Notes: a model not told the origin generated them from the sequence alone. A stretch of DNA of 64,000 nt from Symbiodinium natans (GCA_905221605.1 CAJNDS010002281.1:1-64000), one strand, 5' to 3'. Counted from the stretch's first letter, positions 24,101-33,438 are shown. Program-made: numbers and translations.

Positions 24101-25384
24101 CCAGAACAAGAGCTTCATGCCACGCTCTTGCAGGGCAGCATCAACGGTGTGAAGATTTGCCTGTGCAATCCAGTCATGCGTGTCCAGCCACGCAGCTGGG
24201 GTTGGTGAGTTGCTGACGATTCACTTCATTGCCACACCTCACACTCTCCATCGAAGACGACACCGAGGCAGTCCTGCAACTTTCGGAAATCTCAGATACA
24301 CGTAGTGTCGCCAAGCTCTGAGCGAAGATTTAGCCTCACCACAACAGCCAGGGCCCTTTGCACTGACACGCATGAATTGCTGATCTACTGGCCTTCTTGA
24401 ATGGGGACTTTTCGTGCTCCCAACTATGATGGTCAAGAGAGGTCCCTTGTCCTCAACAGCAGTGCAGAGACAGTGGGCTAAACCACCACCTGCCATCACG
24501 AAAATGCACCAGATACACAGGGTCAACGAACGTAAAATCAAGCAGGTCGATGCCTGTCAGATTAAAGTTCAGAAGGGCCACCTTTCCACAACATGACACG
24601 GAAACAAATTTGGGCCAGCCAGCGAGAATCCAGCTTTTACCCAAACCGGTGGCTGCACAGTAGCTGCAACAAACACCTGCCTTGACACCAATTTTGGCCT
24701 CAATTCCCGCTGACAGGAAATGGCACTCTATGCATCTGAATGTCTTGACCATTCAGCCGAGGTTAACACCATGGCTAGCCACCAACACACGAACTCGGGC
24801 TTGTTCTCCATCATAAGCCCCATGGTCTGGAATTCTCAAAGGGGAAAGTCATAAACTGTAAAGGCCTGGTGGTATGCTTGAAGCATCTTGGTGGGCTGTG
24901 GGTGTATGGCTGTGTGTGTGTGTGTTGGTTGCGAGAACAGAAAAACCTTCACGTTCTGGGGCTGATCCTATAAAACCGCACAAGCAAAAAAAAAGACAAA
25001 ACAACGCAGGCCGTTGATAACCTGATTGCCCATTTGGGGCTCTTATTGCAAAGCGGCAAAGCGTGCATCTGCCCAAATTCCCCTTCACACGATGATGCCG
25101 CTACTACCAGGGTACCTTTCCATCCTCTCTTGGCTCGCGGATAGTGTACACGTGTTTTTACAATTCTTTACCCGTGATTCTGTGCACATGTCATTGTCGC
25201 CAGATGATGCCTGCCCGGGCTGCAATCCCTGCTGGCGAAGACAATGGGCCATCTGATTGGACACGTGATCTACGTCCTGCCAAATATGCAGCACACACGT
25301 AAACCTTTGAAACCAAAGAAGCAGACATTGAAACCACTTCTCCTGGAATGTCATTCTTCGATGCTCGAACACGATGAACGTTTC
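6354..25384 (-). CDS. Very-long-chain acyl-CoA synthetase / fatty-acid transport protein (multi-exon gene)
   Basis: The enzyme activates long or very-long-chain fatty acids to acyl-CoA through an acyl-AMP intermediate, usually at the ER, peroxisome or plasma membrane. I assembled it from about 20 short exons, in order on the minus strand. FEHRRMTFQ (25.35 kb) is joined to [10 protein letters not shown], then [33 protein letters not shown], the AMP-binding P-loop [13 protein letters not shown] (23.73 kb) and CLPLYHSAG. Further down come [20 protein letters not shown] (20.35 kb), [29 protein letters not shown] and WKGE/NVSTMEV (10.7-10.9 kb). The last are [14 protein letters not shown] (7.7 kb), YARPLFLR with TGTFKHQK carrying the late catalytic lysine, and a C-terminal exon ending at 6354. 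The order and spacing follow the FATP/SLC27 family closely, and several joins keep phase exactly. Inferred introns begin GT, GC or GA. The N-terminus and a few middle exons were not found. One intron holds a TFIIIC-like gene. Confidence 0.85.
7687..7732 (-). CDS. FATP exon with the GRA-MAA motif
   Basis: A 46-bp exon follows an AG acceptor and reads [15 protein letters not shown], ending at a GT donor. It continues in phase from the codon for K that ends the exon at 10,669. The join gives [20 protein letters not shown], the expected order in FATP proteins. The intron that it closes contains the whole TFIIIC-like ORF. Confidence 0.8.
7924..10506 (-). CDS. TFIIIC 90-kDa subunit-like protein (GTF3C4-like), nested in a FATP intron
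   Basis: An uninterrupted 860-codon frame. The N-terminal half has repeated beta-propeller-like strands ([53 protein letters not shown]) consistent with the propeller of TFIIIC delta/90-kDa subunits. The C-terminus (residues ~792-856) has a cysteine/histidine array, C-x2-C, then CGAHGLPLC, then CGFC and CAWC. This matches the layout of the zinc-binding end of TFIIIC 90-kDa subunits. The likely role is RNA polymerase III promoter assembly on tRNA genes. Met48 ([15 protein letters not shown]) may be the real start, as the family's first propeller strand begins there. The gene is intronless while its host gene is cut into exons of 12-150 bp. No poly-A remnant or spliced-leader relict was found. 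Family assignment is pattern-based; another WD-like protein with a zinc tail is possible. Confidence 0.55.
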   Translation of the reverse strand: MGSSADLELRMLRLGSSCTNFAGCTGPAVGFAWFRWELCGVRRRGIGMPELTELPWASAALVLGHPSGSKTPCWSQGTLVAFLTDDECHVVDMQAAIEKTSEPSLVKKYKRPTQAKAPKAQIKRSRTEPKEPSQLESFLEHRKDFFIAAAWSPLGHRGSLLAVLDSGGRLCVLAPCDNSGFSESDGPLDLEESALVDLSEDFLEATGAESRAAVLDLCFWPSPLCIGKQEVAEAAALLCACRGSSLVIWKLGPRFAENCKSGKGSRLKHIALEPSVEITAVAASSIWQASDGSLLSLLAIASSKGQVHVKKVTVHGDGSLSIAPLCKTPVLEVVNAPFCVGRVGQIALLTDAWEEVEVYLAVGHGVLVSAAVVHCNKDGDLKGVSAYAASTPCHAIPVVSVLCAAAGILNSAHDSGYSNSWRADVLSMDSSGHAVLWQLPSKRSGTLSPGRLCSLVPGSWQNWLTAVEQKALRLDARMVRAAAREREARKGSSLFCGLAMSPSHCMLALQSITVSERTTQQRTASALLVTPVGSPLHSFNSMLRSLVQALHQSQLSFFYCSLWDVAESWQIQTQRKCTDLDLVFKSPKASSNSSDLMELCLEQIWDLADIFEKVAAASEQKADAEMTSLLDRTSAASLHKKALKGFVSKSLAERRPLSDGTETQRLLDRLMHLVVKDSKGSKGLNSHRALGDAGDVVRCQVQNACLEFARLAITSRRNESRIENHKKEGAKENGQNAACHSLRSLMEAATQEYWTSRLAKLAKPQTPLGPPTNLLAFLSDTDTHQQMLRRKCRVCQQAALPHPWLLEVSCGAHGLPLCQETLRPLLMEPHALCGFCGRCTEGRNTVSGRLGLCAWCAAPT
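10669..11160 (-). CDS. FATP exons around the WKGENVST motif
   Basis: Exon 10,669-10,747 (AG acceptor, GC donor after AAG) encodes [20 protein letters not shown] followed by NVYGVK. Immediately upstream, a 12-nt microexon at 10,872-10,883 (acceptor TGCCAG, GC donor) supplies WKGE. The join restores the FATP-diagnostic RWKGENVST motif with the glutamate codon split across the intron. A possible further exon near 11,127-11,158 reads LLVDKAGY, where the family has a D..GY segment; this one is tentative. The expected segment between GY and R-WKGE was not found. Confidence 0.72.
11214..11670. repeat. Satellite A: 39-bp tandem repeat (GATTCAGGAAAC type)
   Basis: Head-to-tail copies of a 39-bp unit alternate gattcggaaac and gattcaggaaac blocks; several adjacent units are identical. 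The core gattcaggaaac is the reverse complement of the core of the satellite at 12,712-13,160. Long frames on the minus strand (11275-11811, 11381-11884) are only the repeat read in translation. The array lies in a large FATP intron. Confidence 0.9.
11675..11795. repeat. Poly-C tracts with G-quadruplex potential on the minus strand
   Basis: Several C runs of 6-10 bases are separated by short spacers, so the complementary strand has closely spaced G runs. Similar tracts recur inside the next minisatellite at about 12,050-12,087 and 12,190-12,228. Confidence 0.7.
11815..12711. repeat. Minisatellite of 120-150 bp units (CAATGCTGTTGCTTGAATGG)
   Basis: About six units, each containing caacaggctggagccc, one or two copies of caatgctgttgcttgaatgg, gttagtgtcacaaagcagcc, ttgtcctggacgctatcatc and a variable poly-C run. 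Copies differ mainly in poly-C length and in a duplicated internal block. It sits exactly between the two mutually inverted short satellites. Confidence 0.88.
12712..13160. repeat. Satellite B: 17-bp tandem repeat (GTTTCCTGAATCGCGCA)
   Basis: Roughly 25 copies of gtttcctgaatcgcgca with single-base variants (cgcgtg, cgcgcg, cctg). Its reverse complement, tgcgcgattcaggaaac, matches the core of satellite A at 11,214-11,670, so the two arrays face each other across about 1 kb. Confidence 0.9.
13165..16100. other. FATP intron interior, no identified gene
   Basis: This lies in the ~8.4-kb intron between the FATP exons at 19.59 kb and ~11.15 kb. ORFs are short and lack recognised motifs. A segment near 15,840-15,920 on the minus strand ([13 protein letters not shown] in one frame, [20 protein letters not shown] in another) looks exon-like and may extend the unknown gene at 16.1-16.8 kb. 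A 12-bp direct repeat (attgagcactg, three copies) lies at about 16,066-16,100. Confidence 0.4.
16110..16825 (-). CDS. Putative exons of an unidentified gene inside the large FATP intron
   Basis: Three minus-strand stretches read like coding exons with plausible splice sites. At 16,743-16,825 the protein is [20 protein letters not shown] continuing TVARNKL (AG acceptor, GC donor). At about 16,418-16,530 it includes [20 protein letters not shown] and RVDAHFLQS (GT donor). At about 16,110-16,270 it reads [19 protein letters not shown] and ends in a lysine-rich tail ([10 protein letters not shown]). I do not recognise the family, and these are not expected FATP segments. They could be another nested gene, a relic, or chance. 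The acceptor of the middle exon is ambiguous between frames. Confidence 0.28.
17181..17321 (+). CDS. Putative last exon, lysine-rich C-terminus
   Basis: After a CTCAG acceptor the frame reads [20 protein letters not shown] and continues in a K/A/E/G-rich tail to a TGA at 17,319-17,321. The charged, low-complexity tail and clean acceptor suggest a real terminal exon of a plus-strand gene. No upstream exon could be identified, so function is unknown. Confidence 0.27.
   Translation, partial: QGLFAESIDEKSKGKQKAKAKAKAEPEEGQEKKGSSGREPKPPGTA
17325..19585. other. Intronic/intergenic DNA without an identified gene
   Basis: Frames on both strands are short. Minus-strand segments at about 18,640-18,720 ([16 protein letters not shown]) and 18,830-18,900 ([20 protein letters not shown]) look weakly coding, but carry no motif I can name. 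The region belongs to the long intron upstream of the FATP exon at 19,588. Confidence 0.4.
19588..20378 (-). CDS. FATP exons FYAATEGN to KATEKK
   Basis: Four exons. About 20,333-20,378 encodes [15 protein letters not shown], the adenylate-binding YxxTEGN motif. About 19,990-20,068 encodes [20 protein letters not shown] followed by GFCC. 19,858-19,901 encodes [15 protein letters not shown]. 19,588-19,628 encodes [13 protein letters not shown] after a TGCAG acceptor and ends at a GT donor. These correspond in order to consecutive conserved blocks of FATP proteins. Introns here are short (about 90-270 bp). An 11-bp repeat (acaggggccat, three copies, 20,245-20,280) lies in the first intron. Confidence 0.8.
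20829..21478. repeat. Compound CAACA / CA / CACAA microsatellite (~650 bp)
   Basis: It begins as ~18 units of a pentanucleotide (aacac), passes into a ~90-bp pure CA run (about 21,012-21,101), then alternates cacacaa-type units to about 21,478. All long frames crossing it on either strand (His/Thr-rich or Cys/Val-rich) are translations of the repeat. It lies in the FATP intron between VGNGLR and FYAATEGN. Confidence 0.95.
21585..22920 (-). CDS. FATP exons FW to VGNGLR
   Basis: About 21,590-21,659 encodes [19 protein letters not shown] after a CCAG acceptor, matching the GNGLR block. About 21,885-21,925 encodes [12 protein letters not shown], matching the RYLV block. A less certain exon at about 22,878-22,920 reads [12 protein letters not shown], where the family has an S-x-FW segment. 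The YIG residues that normally precede the GELGRYL segment were not located. Confidence 0.62.
23443..25384 (-). CDS. FATP N-terminal and AMP-binding exons
   Basis: Exons in order: ~25,343-25,384 ([14 protein letters not shown]); 25,214-25,276 ([20 protein letters not shown]); 24,770-24,826 ([17 protein letters not shown] donor); 24,554-24,581 ([11 protein letters not shown] donor); ~24,408-24,489 ([20 protein letters not shown] then IVGSTK). Next come ~24,096-24,160 ([19 protein letters not shown]), ~23,980-24,036 ([18 protein letters not shown]), ~23,722-23,872 (IKFTDVFGY then [12 protein letters not shown], the AMP-binding signature) and 23,443-~23,550 ([33 protein letters not shown]). The exons at 24,554 and 24,489 join with a codon split exactly (ACA G|GT). 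The boundary between the last two exons is ambiguous. A 10-bp repeat (caccgcttgt) lies in an intron at 23,908-23,960. Confidence 0.85.
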
Positions 25385-27360
25385 ACTTCCAAACCGTCCG
25401 ACAGACTCCAGCCACCTGGCAACGCAAGGGGTCCACTCACAACATCAACGAAAAAATCAAGAATGCAGGATCCGTAACGAGCTGGGAGATGATTTCAACT
25501 TTCCACATGATCACGCGCAATTGCACAAAAAATGTGCCAGTCGAACACATCAGCCATGGAATAACCTCACCCACACAGTGAACTGTCATAGTTGTGCAGC
25601 TCTTTAGCTGCAGATGGATGGAAGCATAAATCTGTTTAACACGTGTGCCAGATTCTGCCACCCACAGCGGCGTGTGGAAAACTGAGGATTCTGCTGCTCA
25701 TTTTCATGCCTCAGGAAATGTGATACAATGCACTCACACCCGGCTTGCCTGCAATCATCACATACACTGGCACACTGCAACCAAGAAACGACTTTGCAGC
25801 CGAAGCAGTGCAGGGAGAAGACTAATGCCAAGGCGTGCATCATTGGTAAGACTGAACCTGCAAAGCACTGCAAATGCGAACGACACTGCCCCATGTCTGA
25901 GATCGACAGACGTCAAAGATAAGAGCCACACTTCTGGTCCAACGCATAGGCTCCAGCTGCCAATGCACCGATTCCTGTCATTAAAGGTCGAGTTTCGCCC
26001 TTGCAGCATTTTGGAATGTACTCTGTGCGGCTGGCTGCTGTGACCTGCTAAAGGTGCGACCACCGCCGTGCTACCGCGCGCTGCCATTTTAAATGTACTA
26101 TTTGCTTGGAAATTACGTCACAAGTGCGTGACACGTGGTCACGGAGTCAATGCAAAGCTAAGCAAGCAAACTACCATCAGAGCTGCCCAACTACCCTTTT
26201 GCTACAAAACCTTCCTTGCTACAAATCCATGAAATTCATGCAAGGTTGCTAGAAAACATTGTGTTGTATGATGGGCCCTGTCATGCTGCAGCACTCATGC
26301 ACAGACCAACAAGTACAAAGGTATCGTCGCTGGCAAAAGATCTTCATCCGAAATCAAGACTGTTTCCGGCAGGTTCCAAGTCCGGTCAGAAAATCAGAGA
26401 AAGACTTGCAACATCACATTGTCGTGTTCGGACGCTCCTGTTTAAGGCTCAGGACTTTGGAGTTTTTGGGTTGAGTTGGATGTTTGAAGTGCCCTTTCAT
26501 TTACACTGACCCTTTCCTGGCCTTTCCTTTGCGCTTTGGCTTGGGTTTTGGATTCGGGTGTCCAATCGATCACTTGCATCCCTTCTCTTTGTCATTTCCA
26601 TCTGATTCTTGTCTTTCTGTTTGTGACCAGGTTCTTCAAACCAGGTCCTTCAGACCCTATCGTTGCTGAACCCCAAAGTTCAAGACAACCCGCCTTCGGA
26701 CTTTGCCATAAGCATGGTAGGTGTGGAGCAGGCCGCCGCGGATAGATCTTCTGGACTGCAAGGCCGGACCGGCGTGTGATATGAGGACTGCCAGGACTCT
26801 CATCATCAGCAGCACGCTTTCCTGGACACAGTGGTCTCGCCCGGGCGGACGACGCCCGCCCTTTCCGGAAGCACAAGCTGGCCCAGCAGAGGGCCCGTCC
26901 AGCCGTGAAAATCCTGAGGTTGCTTTGGTACCTTTTCCCTTGCAAGTACAAGGCCTAAACCCAACCCAGGGACGCGAAGGCGGACTTATTTCTTGTCACT
27001 TGAGCCTTGGGCCAAAGTTCACGAAGTGCACAAAAATCAAAACGAATTCACACGACAACTTCAGAACGAAATTCCTACTCATCCGCTACTCAAACGAATT
27101 TTTCAAAGACTCAAAACATACAGCGTATTGGGCCTAAACATCACATCATGATTCACCTTCTTGCTATTATTTTATCCAGTTCGTTTATTTGGATTATAAG
27201 GAAATGACTGAAAGGAACGAAGACAACGAACAAGAAAAGAAAACGATTAAAGGAAAAATGCAATGTAAATTAATATGAGAAGGTGAACAGAAAAAGGCTA
27301 CTAAATCATAAGGAACTAACATAGTTCTTCTTAAACGTGCGAATGAAAAGAGCACGTCAA
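25385..27360. other. Region upstream of the recovered FATP exons, no identified gene
   Basis: The missing first FATP exons should lie here on the minus strand, but I could not recognise them; the N-termini of this family are poorly conserved. No other motif is visible. AT content rises from about 27,000. Confidence 0.4.
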
Positions 27361-27362
27361 AG

Positions 27363-27497
<135 letters not shown>

Positions 27498-27499
27498 GA

Positions 27500-29750
27500 A
27501 AAGTAAAGTCCATAAATATAATTGATGTGCATTGGACGGGCGCTTTTACTTCTTTTTTAGTTTTCTTAGAGCGCCACTTATGATCCTATTAAGAGACTGA
27601 CAAGTGAATAAAGTCAGCAAAATTTCACGAAAACATAAGAATTTGATAAAAGAAATAAGAAAACGCACAAACGAACACGGACACGGCTTTTGCCCTGCTG
27701 ATACGTAGGAAACTTTCAAAATTTAGGAACTGCCTCTGCTGGGGCCTCCATCAATTCCCGAATTATCTCTCACACTGCGCTCTCAGCCACGCATCATCGC
27801 GCTTCTTGCGCGCAGCGCATTGTGACTGACCTTGTGGCCTCGAAGTTGAGATCGTTCACCATTTGCTGCACGTTCGAAGCACGTCACTTACAAACATTGT
27901 AAAAACACAGCAGCAGTGCGCTGAACCCTCTTTTCCTCACGACTTGAGCTAAAATCACAAGCCCTTTGTCAGTGAAATTCTTTACAAACAAGTGAAAAAC
28001 TCTGCTCTGCCACGTGTTCTCCACAACCACAACACAAACTCAGGGGGGAATTCCCGCCACCTGACTACTGAGCTCAGGGAGAAGCCCAGGGCCGGAGCCA
28101 GGCGAAAAGGCAAGCGACCTCTGGCCTCCTCCCCTGCGAGCAATGGCTCCCCTGCTGAGGCATCTTGTTGCGCGGAGATAGTGTCCAAGGTTCCTCCCAC
28201 CCCACCTCCCCCTGTGAAAAAGGAGACTCGTCTCCTGGTGCTGGACAATGCGAGGCCACAGGAGCCACCGAAAGCGAAGCCTCGTAGTGCCTCTCCTGGT
28301 CTGCAGGGCACCGTTCATACATGCCGCACCTGCTTGGCAGGAGCGCAGGAAACGGATGGGAACAACCAGTCGGTCTGTGGCCTTTTGTGGAAAGCGCTGT
28401 GACGTCACTTCGAGCGGACCGTCAGGTCCACTCTACATGAGTCTGAAGGACTCGACGCACCCATGAACAACAACTTTGTGCCTATCGAGCCTATGAAGAT
28501 ATGTTGCTTGCCGACCCACCTGAGCACCTTCTAGAGGTAACTAAAAGCTCTATGACCCGCTTGTACCGCAGTGCCCAAAGCTCTCTGGTTCTCTGCAGTT
28601 CATTGACCTTGAAACAATGCTAGGCAGCAATGCTCCACAGTTGGACCGAGCCTCCCTCCAGGACTCCATTGTGGGAGATGGCTTCCTTACTCTATTCTGT
28701 TGGGTTCCCAGAATCCGAGCATTTTTGAACCGACGCCTCTTTACTACATCAGCAGCGCAGTAGGCCGTCCTTGTGGGTCTCAACACTAGAGGTGAAACAG
28801 TCGCAGGCGCGAAAACCGAAACAAGCACACACCAAAAACACCACCAAACACAACCACAAAAACCCGCAGCAACCCGCCAAAACCAAAAGCGCCAAACGTC
28901 AAACTGTACAAGCCAGCGACTGAAAAAGAAGTCGTGACTACAAAGAAGCAACGGCTAGCGCAGAGGCCCTTATTGCAAGACAACTTAACGCCCGGCCAGC
29001 ATGGTGAGACCAATGCAAACAAGAACCTACCTGCACCAATCAATCAGCAGCCCGTCACCCAAAGCAATGCTGCGCCACGTCTGGTACAGACATTAAGCGA
29101 AAGTATGGGTAGGCCGTAAGGCAAGGAACCTCCGTCACCTAAACTGCTCAACGCGTCCGTAGAGACAGTCCCCGCACAAGCGCCAGGGCCGTAGCAATAG
29201 CACTCAGGACTCCATTGTGGTTGGCAAGAAAGTTGCAAGCACACTAAGCACAATGCACACAGACTGCCAGAAAAGGCGCCCCCTTCCCCCCCGACGAGCG
29301 GGGGCAGACAAGGGGCTGGTGTGGCTACACTATGCTGCAGTCTGCGCTGCGTGAGTCCGGGCGTCCTCACGTAGCTATGGCCATAGGGCAGGCCTGGAGC
29401 GCTGCTTGCAAGCGGCCATATTGTTACAGCCCGGCCGATTTTTGAGACGGCGCAAGAGCCCCAAACTACTGGCTGGCACTTGGGCAGCGTGCTTCCCAGG
29501 TACCGGGAGCCTATCGGCTTGGCTTGCTTAGCCTGGTGCAGTTTAAGGCCCACAAGGCTGCTTAACGGTCTGCAGCCAACCGCGCGTCAAGTGTGAGAGT
29601 CAAGGGGCCTTAGAACTCGGAGTCCCGCGCAGCGGCCGATTTTTTGAGAGCACTTCAAGCAGGTTTACCCCGTGACTACACCTGATGCGGGACCCACAGC
29701 AAAGTGCTAGGCCTAGTCACTTTTGGACCTGCTGGGATAGGTCGAAGCAG
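27500..29750. other. No identified gene
   Basis: Overlapping frames of 109-136 codons occur on both strands at 27,980-28,410. The plus one (27,992-28,402) is proline/alanine/lysine-rich, the minus ones Leu/Arg-rich; none shows a motif. Nothing else is supported. Confidence 0.4.
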
Positions 29751-29759
29751 CAGTTCCTC

Positions 29760-30060
29760 ACATCCCTTCTGGGCCTTCTGGCGAAGGTTCCGGCAGCCGT
29801 TTGCAGGGCTTAATCACTTCTGGGCCTTTTGGAGAAGTTTTAGGCAGCAGTTTGAGAGGCCTACTCACTGCTGGGCCTTCCGGAGAAGTTTTAGGCAGCA
29901 GTTTGAGAGGCCTAATCACTCTGAGCCCTCCAGGGAAGGTTGAGGCAACAGTTTGAGAAGCCTAATCACTTCAGGGCCTTCAGGCAACTGTTGGGACAGC
30001 AGTTTGAGAGGCCTAATCATTTCTGGGCCTTCTGAAAATCTTGAGGCATCAGTTTAAAAG
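29760..30060. repeat. 51-bp minisatellite (GGCCTTCTGGAGAAG)
   Basis: Six imperfect copies of about 51 bp. Each has gggcctt, gaagttttaggcagcagttt and gaggcctaatcactt. Single units reappear at about 30,755-30,900. Confidence 0.85.
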
Positions 30061-30284
30061 GTCTACCCACTGCTTCTGCTTGCCACAGCGCAGGAGGGCG
30101 GGCGCCCTCCTGGCCGGGCAGTGAGACTGCAGGCAAGGTGCCCAAGATGCCTGTCAATAGATGCGGCATCCATTGCTTGGCATCCAGAAACTTAAAGATA
30201 CTGTGGTCCCTCAACTGCCCCGCGCAGCGGCCGAATTTTGCGACTGCAAACCTGTCACAGAATGGGCAGTTTGCGCAAGACGAT

Positions 30285-30690
30285 ACACATCTCTGCTGCT
30301 CTCAGGTCCTGTGAGAGCCGATAGGCTCGTGATATCTCTCCGCCTTGCTCACAGGTCCCGCAGGTCAATAAGCTTCAGGCTCGAGATCCTTCTCCCTGCT
30401 GCGCCCATAGGCTTCAAGTTTGCGATTTATCTGCGTGCTGCTCACACATCTCTGCTGCTCTCAGGTCCTGTGAGAGCCGATAGGCTCGTGATATCTCTCC
30501 GCCTTGCTCGCAGGTCCCGTAGGTCAATAAGCTTCAGGCTCGAGATCTCTCTCCCTGCTGCTCCCGGGTCCGGAGAGCCCATAGGCTTTAGGTTTGCGAT
30601 TTATCTGCCCATAGGCTTCAGGTTCGCTCTTGTACTTCATGCCGGGTCCTGAAACCCGATAGGCTTCAGGTTCGCGATTTCCCTCCCTGC
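30285..30690. repeat. ~158-bp tandem duplication with internal sub-repeats
   Basis: The block beginning cacatctctgctgctctcag at about 30,287 repeats at about 30,446 with few differences. Within it a ~50-bp motif (ggtcc..gag..gataggct..aggttcgcgat) recurs. A 163-codon plus frame across it is a repeat translation. Confidence 0.83.
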
Positions 30691-31619
30691 TGCTCCCAAG
30701 TCCCAAGGGACCACAAGCTTCGGGTGCACGACTTAACCTCCTCTTAACCTCCTCTGGGCCTTCTGGTAGGGCTGAAGCAGCAGATTCTGTCATCCCTTCT
30801 GGGCCTTCTGGCGAAGGTTCCGGCAACCGTTTGCGAGTCCTAATCACTTCTGGGCCGTCTGAAGAAGTTTTAGGCAGCAGTTTAGGGTCTACTCACTGCT
30901 GGCACTCCAACATGAGGGCACCCTCCAGCATGGACAGGCTTATCCCCGCCGGTTGTTCCAGGCACTTTTCCAGCAGAAACAGGAGCGTTCCTGCCGGATA
31001 AATACTGACACAATAAGGCCTCCGCCCTATGCTGCGACTAGCATTGTCACAAGAGTGAGGGGCAGACCAGAAACCTAAGCAGCAAACCTAAACCCTAAAT
31101 GCAGAAACCTGCACACCCCCCAACGGCCACCACGCACAGAGCTGCACACAGACGAGCCCGCCAGGCTCATCAACAAGACGTCTTCGCGGAGCCCCGCAGC
31201 GCTAGGTGCATAATAGGCAAGTGGATGTAAGGGATCATTTTGAGTAGACGGGAATGCTACTAAAGGACATTTTAACACTACACCTCAGCTAACCCGGCAC
31301 GCTTGCACCGACTGGCAAGGCTTGGGCCCCTCAGCGTGACTGCAGGTTTTGGGATTTCCCCCCCCCCTCCAGTGGAAAAGGCTTTTTCCTGTACTCAATT
31401 CCTTTGTTCTGCAACACTCTTTATCCATTCTCAGCTTCACTTTCGTCCTTGGCCAAGCACATTACGATTCCTCCTTTCACACCATGCAATTCCCTCCAAT
31501 CTTTCACAGCTTTTTTTGGGTTGTTGAGGGCATATCCAAGAGGGGAACTTCAAGGGAGAATCCCAACCTCCACAGTGCACACCTGGGGCTTGGGCCGCCT
31601 GGCGCAAGTACCCGGTGGT

Positions 31620-31990
31620 TTGTGCTACAATAGGGACCTGAGGACCTGTGACATCTACTGAACCAAGAACGCCAGGCACAAGACCCACAGGGCACGTGCA
31701 GCACTCAGTTGTACCTGGGACACCTGGCAATAAACCCACGGCGGTTCATGCTGCAATGAGGACCTGGGACCTGTGGCATCTGCTGAACCTGGGACGCCTG
31801 GCATAAGATCTGTCTGCAATTGGGACCTGATGAGAACCTGCGGCATCTGCTGAACCTGGGACGCCTGGCACAAGACCCACGACGGTCTGTGCTGCAATAG
31901 GGACCTGAGGACCTGCGGCATCTGCTGACCTGACAAATAAACCAACGGTGGGCGGTGGTCTGCTCTGCAACAGGGAGCTTAAAACCTGTG
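31620..31990. repeat. ~90-bp minisatellite (GGACCTGTGGCATCTGCTGA)
   Basis: Four to five imperfect units carry gggacctgaggacctg, gcatctgctgaacctgggac and gcctggcacaagacccac. Three overlapping minus frames here are repeat artefacts. Confidence 0.82.
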
Positions 31991-32470
31991 GCATCTGCTA
32001 CATTTGCGGGCGCCTGCGAGCACGCCTGACCTGGAAGGCTTGTGCACCTTGAGTGTATTGGCACCTGCGAGCACGCCTAAGCCGGAGGGCCTGTGCACCT
32101 TGAGCCTGTGCTTTTGCTGGCACCTGTACCTGCAAGCACGCCTGCCCCGGAAGAGCCTGTGCACCTTGAGTCTGCGCCTTTGCTGACACCTGTAAGAGCC
32201 TGTGCACCTTGAGCTGTGCATATGCGGGCACCTGCAAACACACCTGACCCGGTAGGACCTGTGCGCCTGTGTGTGCATTTGCAGGCACTTGCAAGCACGC
32301 ATCCGAAGGGCCTGTACCCCTGACAGCAGGGAAGGACCTGTGCACCTTGAGCTTGTGCACTTCCGGCATCTGCTCAGCAGGGCCTGTGCACCTTGAGCCT
32401 GCGCATGTGCAAGCATACAGCTGCGTCTGATCGAACGGGTCTGGGTTGAGCCTGTGCATGTGCGGGTCTG
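31990..32470. repeat. ~60-bp minisatellite (CCTGTGCACCTTGAG)
   Basis: About seven units of 50-70 bp, each with cctgtgcaccttgag and a variable gcacctgcaagcacgcctg block. It directly follows the preceding unrelated array. Confidence 0.83.
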
Positions 32471-32479
32471 GTGCAAGAC

Positions 32480-33200
32480 TTGCACTAGCTTGAAGTGTAC
32501 TAAGCGCACTTCACTGTTGCAATGAGTTGATACACTGCACGGATGGGAGAAGCAGGCAGGGCAGTTATTCGAAGGCCTAACCTTTGCTTTGAAGTTGACT
32601 GAGAAAGAGAACAGGCGTTCTCAATCTTTAGAAGAAGATTGTTTCGAAGTGACAGGACAGCTAAGGGCTCAGTTAACGTTGCTTTTGAAGGTTGGAAGCG
32701 GGCGTACCCAACAGTGTGCACCGTACAAAGACTAAGAGGCAAACCATGTTGAAATCGCTAAAATGCAAGCCAAGCTCTGGATTCTTCTTGTAAGCGGACG
32801 TTACAAGGAACTGCGCAATACTAAAAAGCCCAGCTACAAAGCAACACAGCACCAAGCTCACCTACGCCTCCAGGCTATTCCAGCGCAGCTACCCACGAGT
32901 AGGGTTCCAAGCAAGGCAGAACCTTTGCAACGGAGTTCCACCGTCTCTCTCTTGTATCTGTATTTTAAAAATGGCCTCTGTTGTGGCGTGGCCGGCTGTT
33001 TGGTTTAGGGTTTGGGTCTGCAAGAATTTATAAAAGGTTACAACGATGGCTCTTTTGCCTGTAAAAACCTCAAGCGCCTCTCCGCTTCAGTAATTTATGT
33101 CTTTAAACAAGTTTTCGTAAGGAATGATCGTTGGTACGCTGCTGCAAGAAGCATTTGCGTTAACGCGGGCAAGAACACAAATGTTGCTTTCCTGCAGTTC
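32480..33200. other. No identified gene
   Basis: Short frames only. A plus frame running 33,012-33,512 includes part of the dispersed repeat that follows and shows no motif. Confidence 0.4.
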
Positions 33201-33202
33201 TT

Positions 33203-33438
33203 ACTGTGGAGGTCACTGGAGCTTTCCTACCTTTTCGATCAATTTTGCTGCCCCTCATCTTGGATTTCAGATTCTCCAGGTTTTGGTGCAAGGCCTGAAG
33301 GCAGAAGAGGAGGGTGCAGAGTCAACATCGGTGAAAACTGCAGCTTGGAAGAATTCAATGCTTTGAAACAAGTGTTTTTAAAAGCCTCTGACAGTGCCGT
33401 TTGGACAGAAATCAACTGCAGGACGAGACGAGTTCAAC
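33203..33438 (+). repeat. Dispersed repeat, left copy of a 236-bp inverted pair
   Basis: From actgtggaggtcactggag to gacgagttcaac this segment is nearly identical, reverse-complemented, to 56,993-57,229. Its first ~35 bp (actgtggaggtcact, cctacctttt) also open the direct repeats at 55,693 and 57,731, so it belongs to one dispersed family. Confidence 0.88.

Noticed and set aside
30161-30652. 163-codon plus-strand ORF
   Set aside because: Encodes a repeated peptide that follows the ~158-bp DNA duplication.
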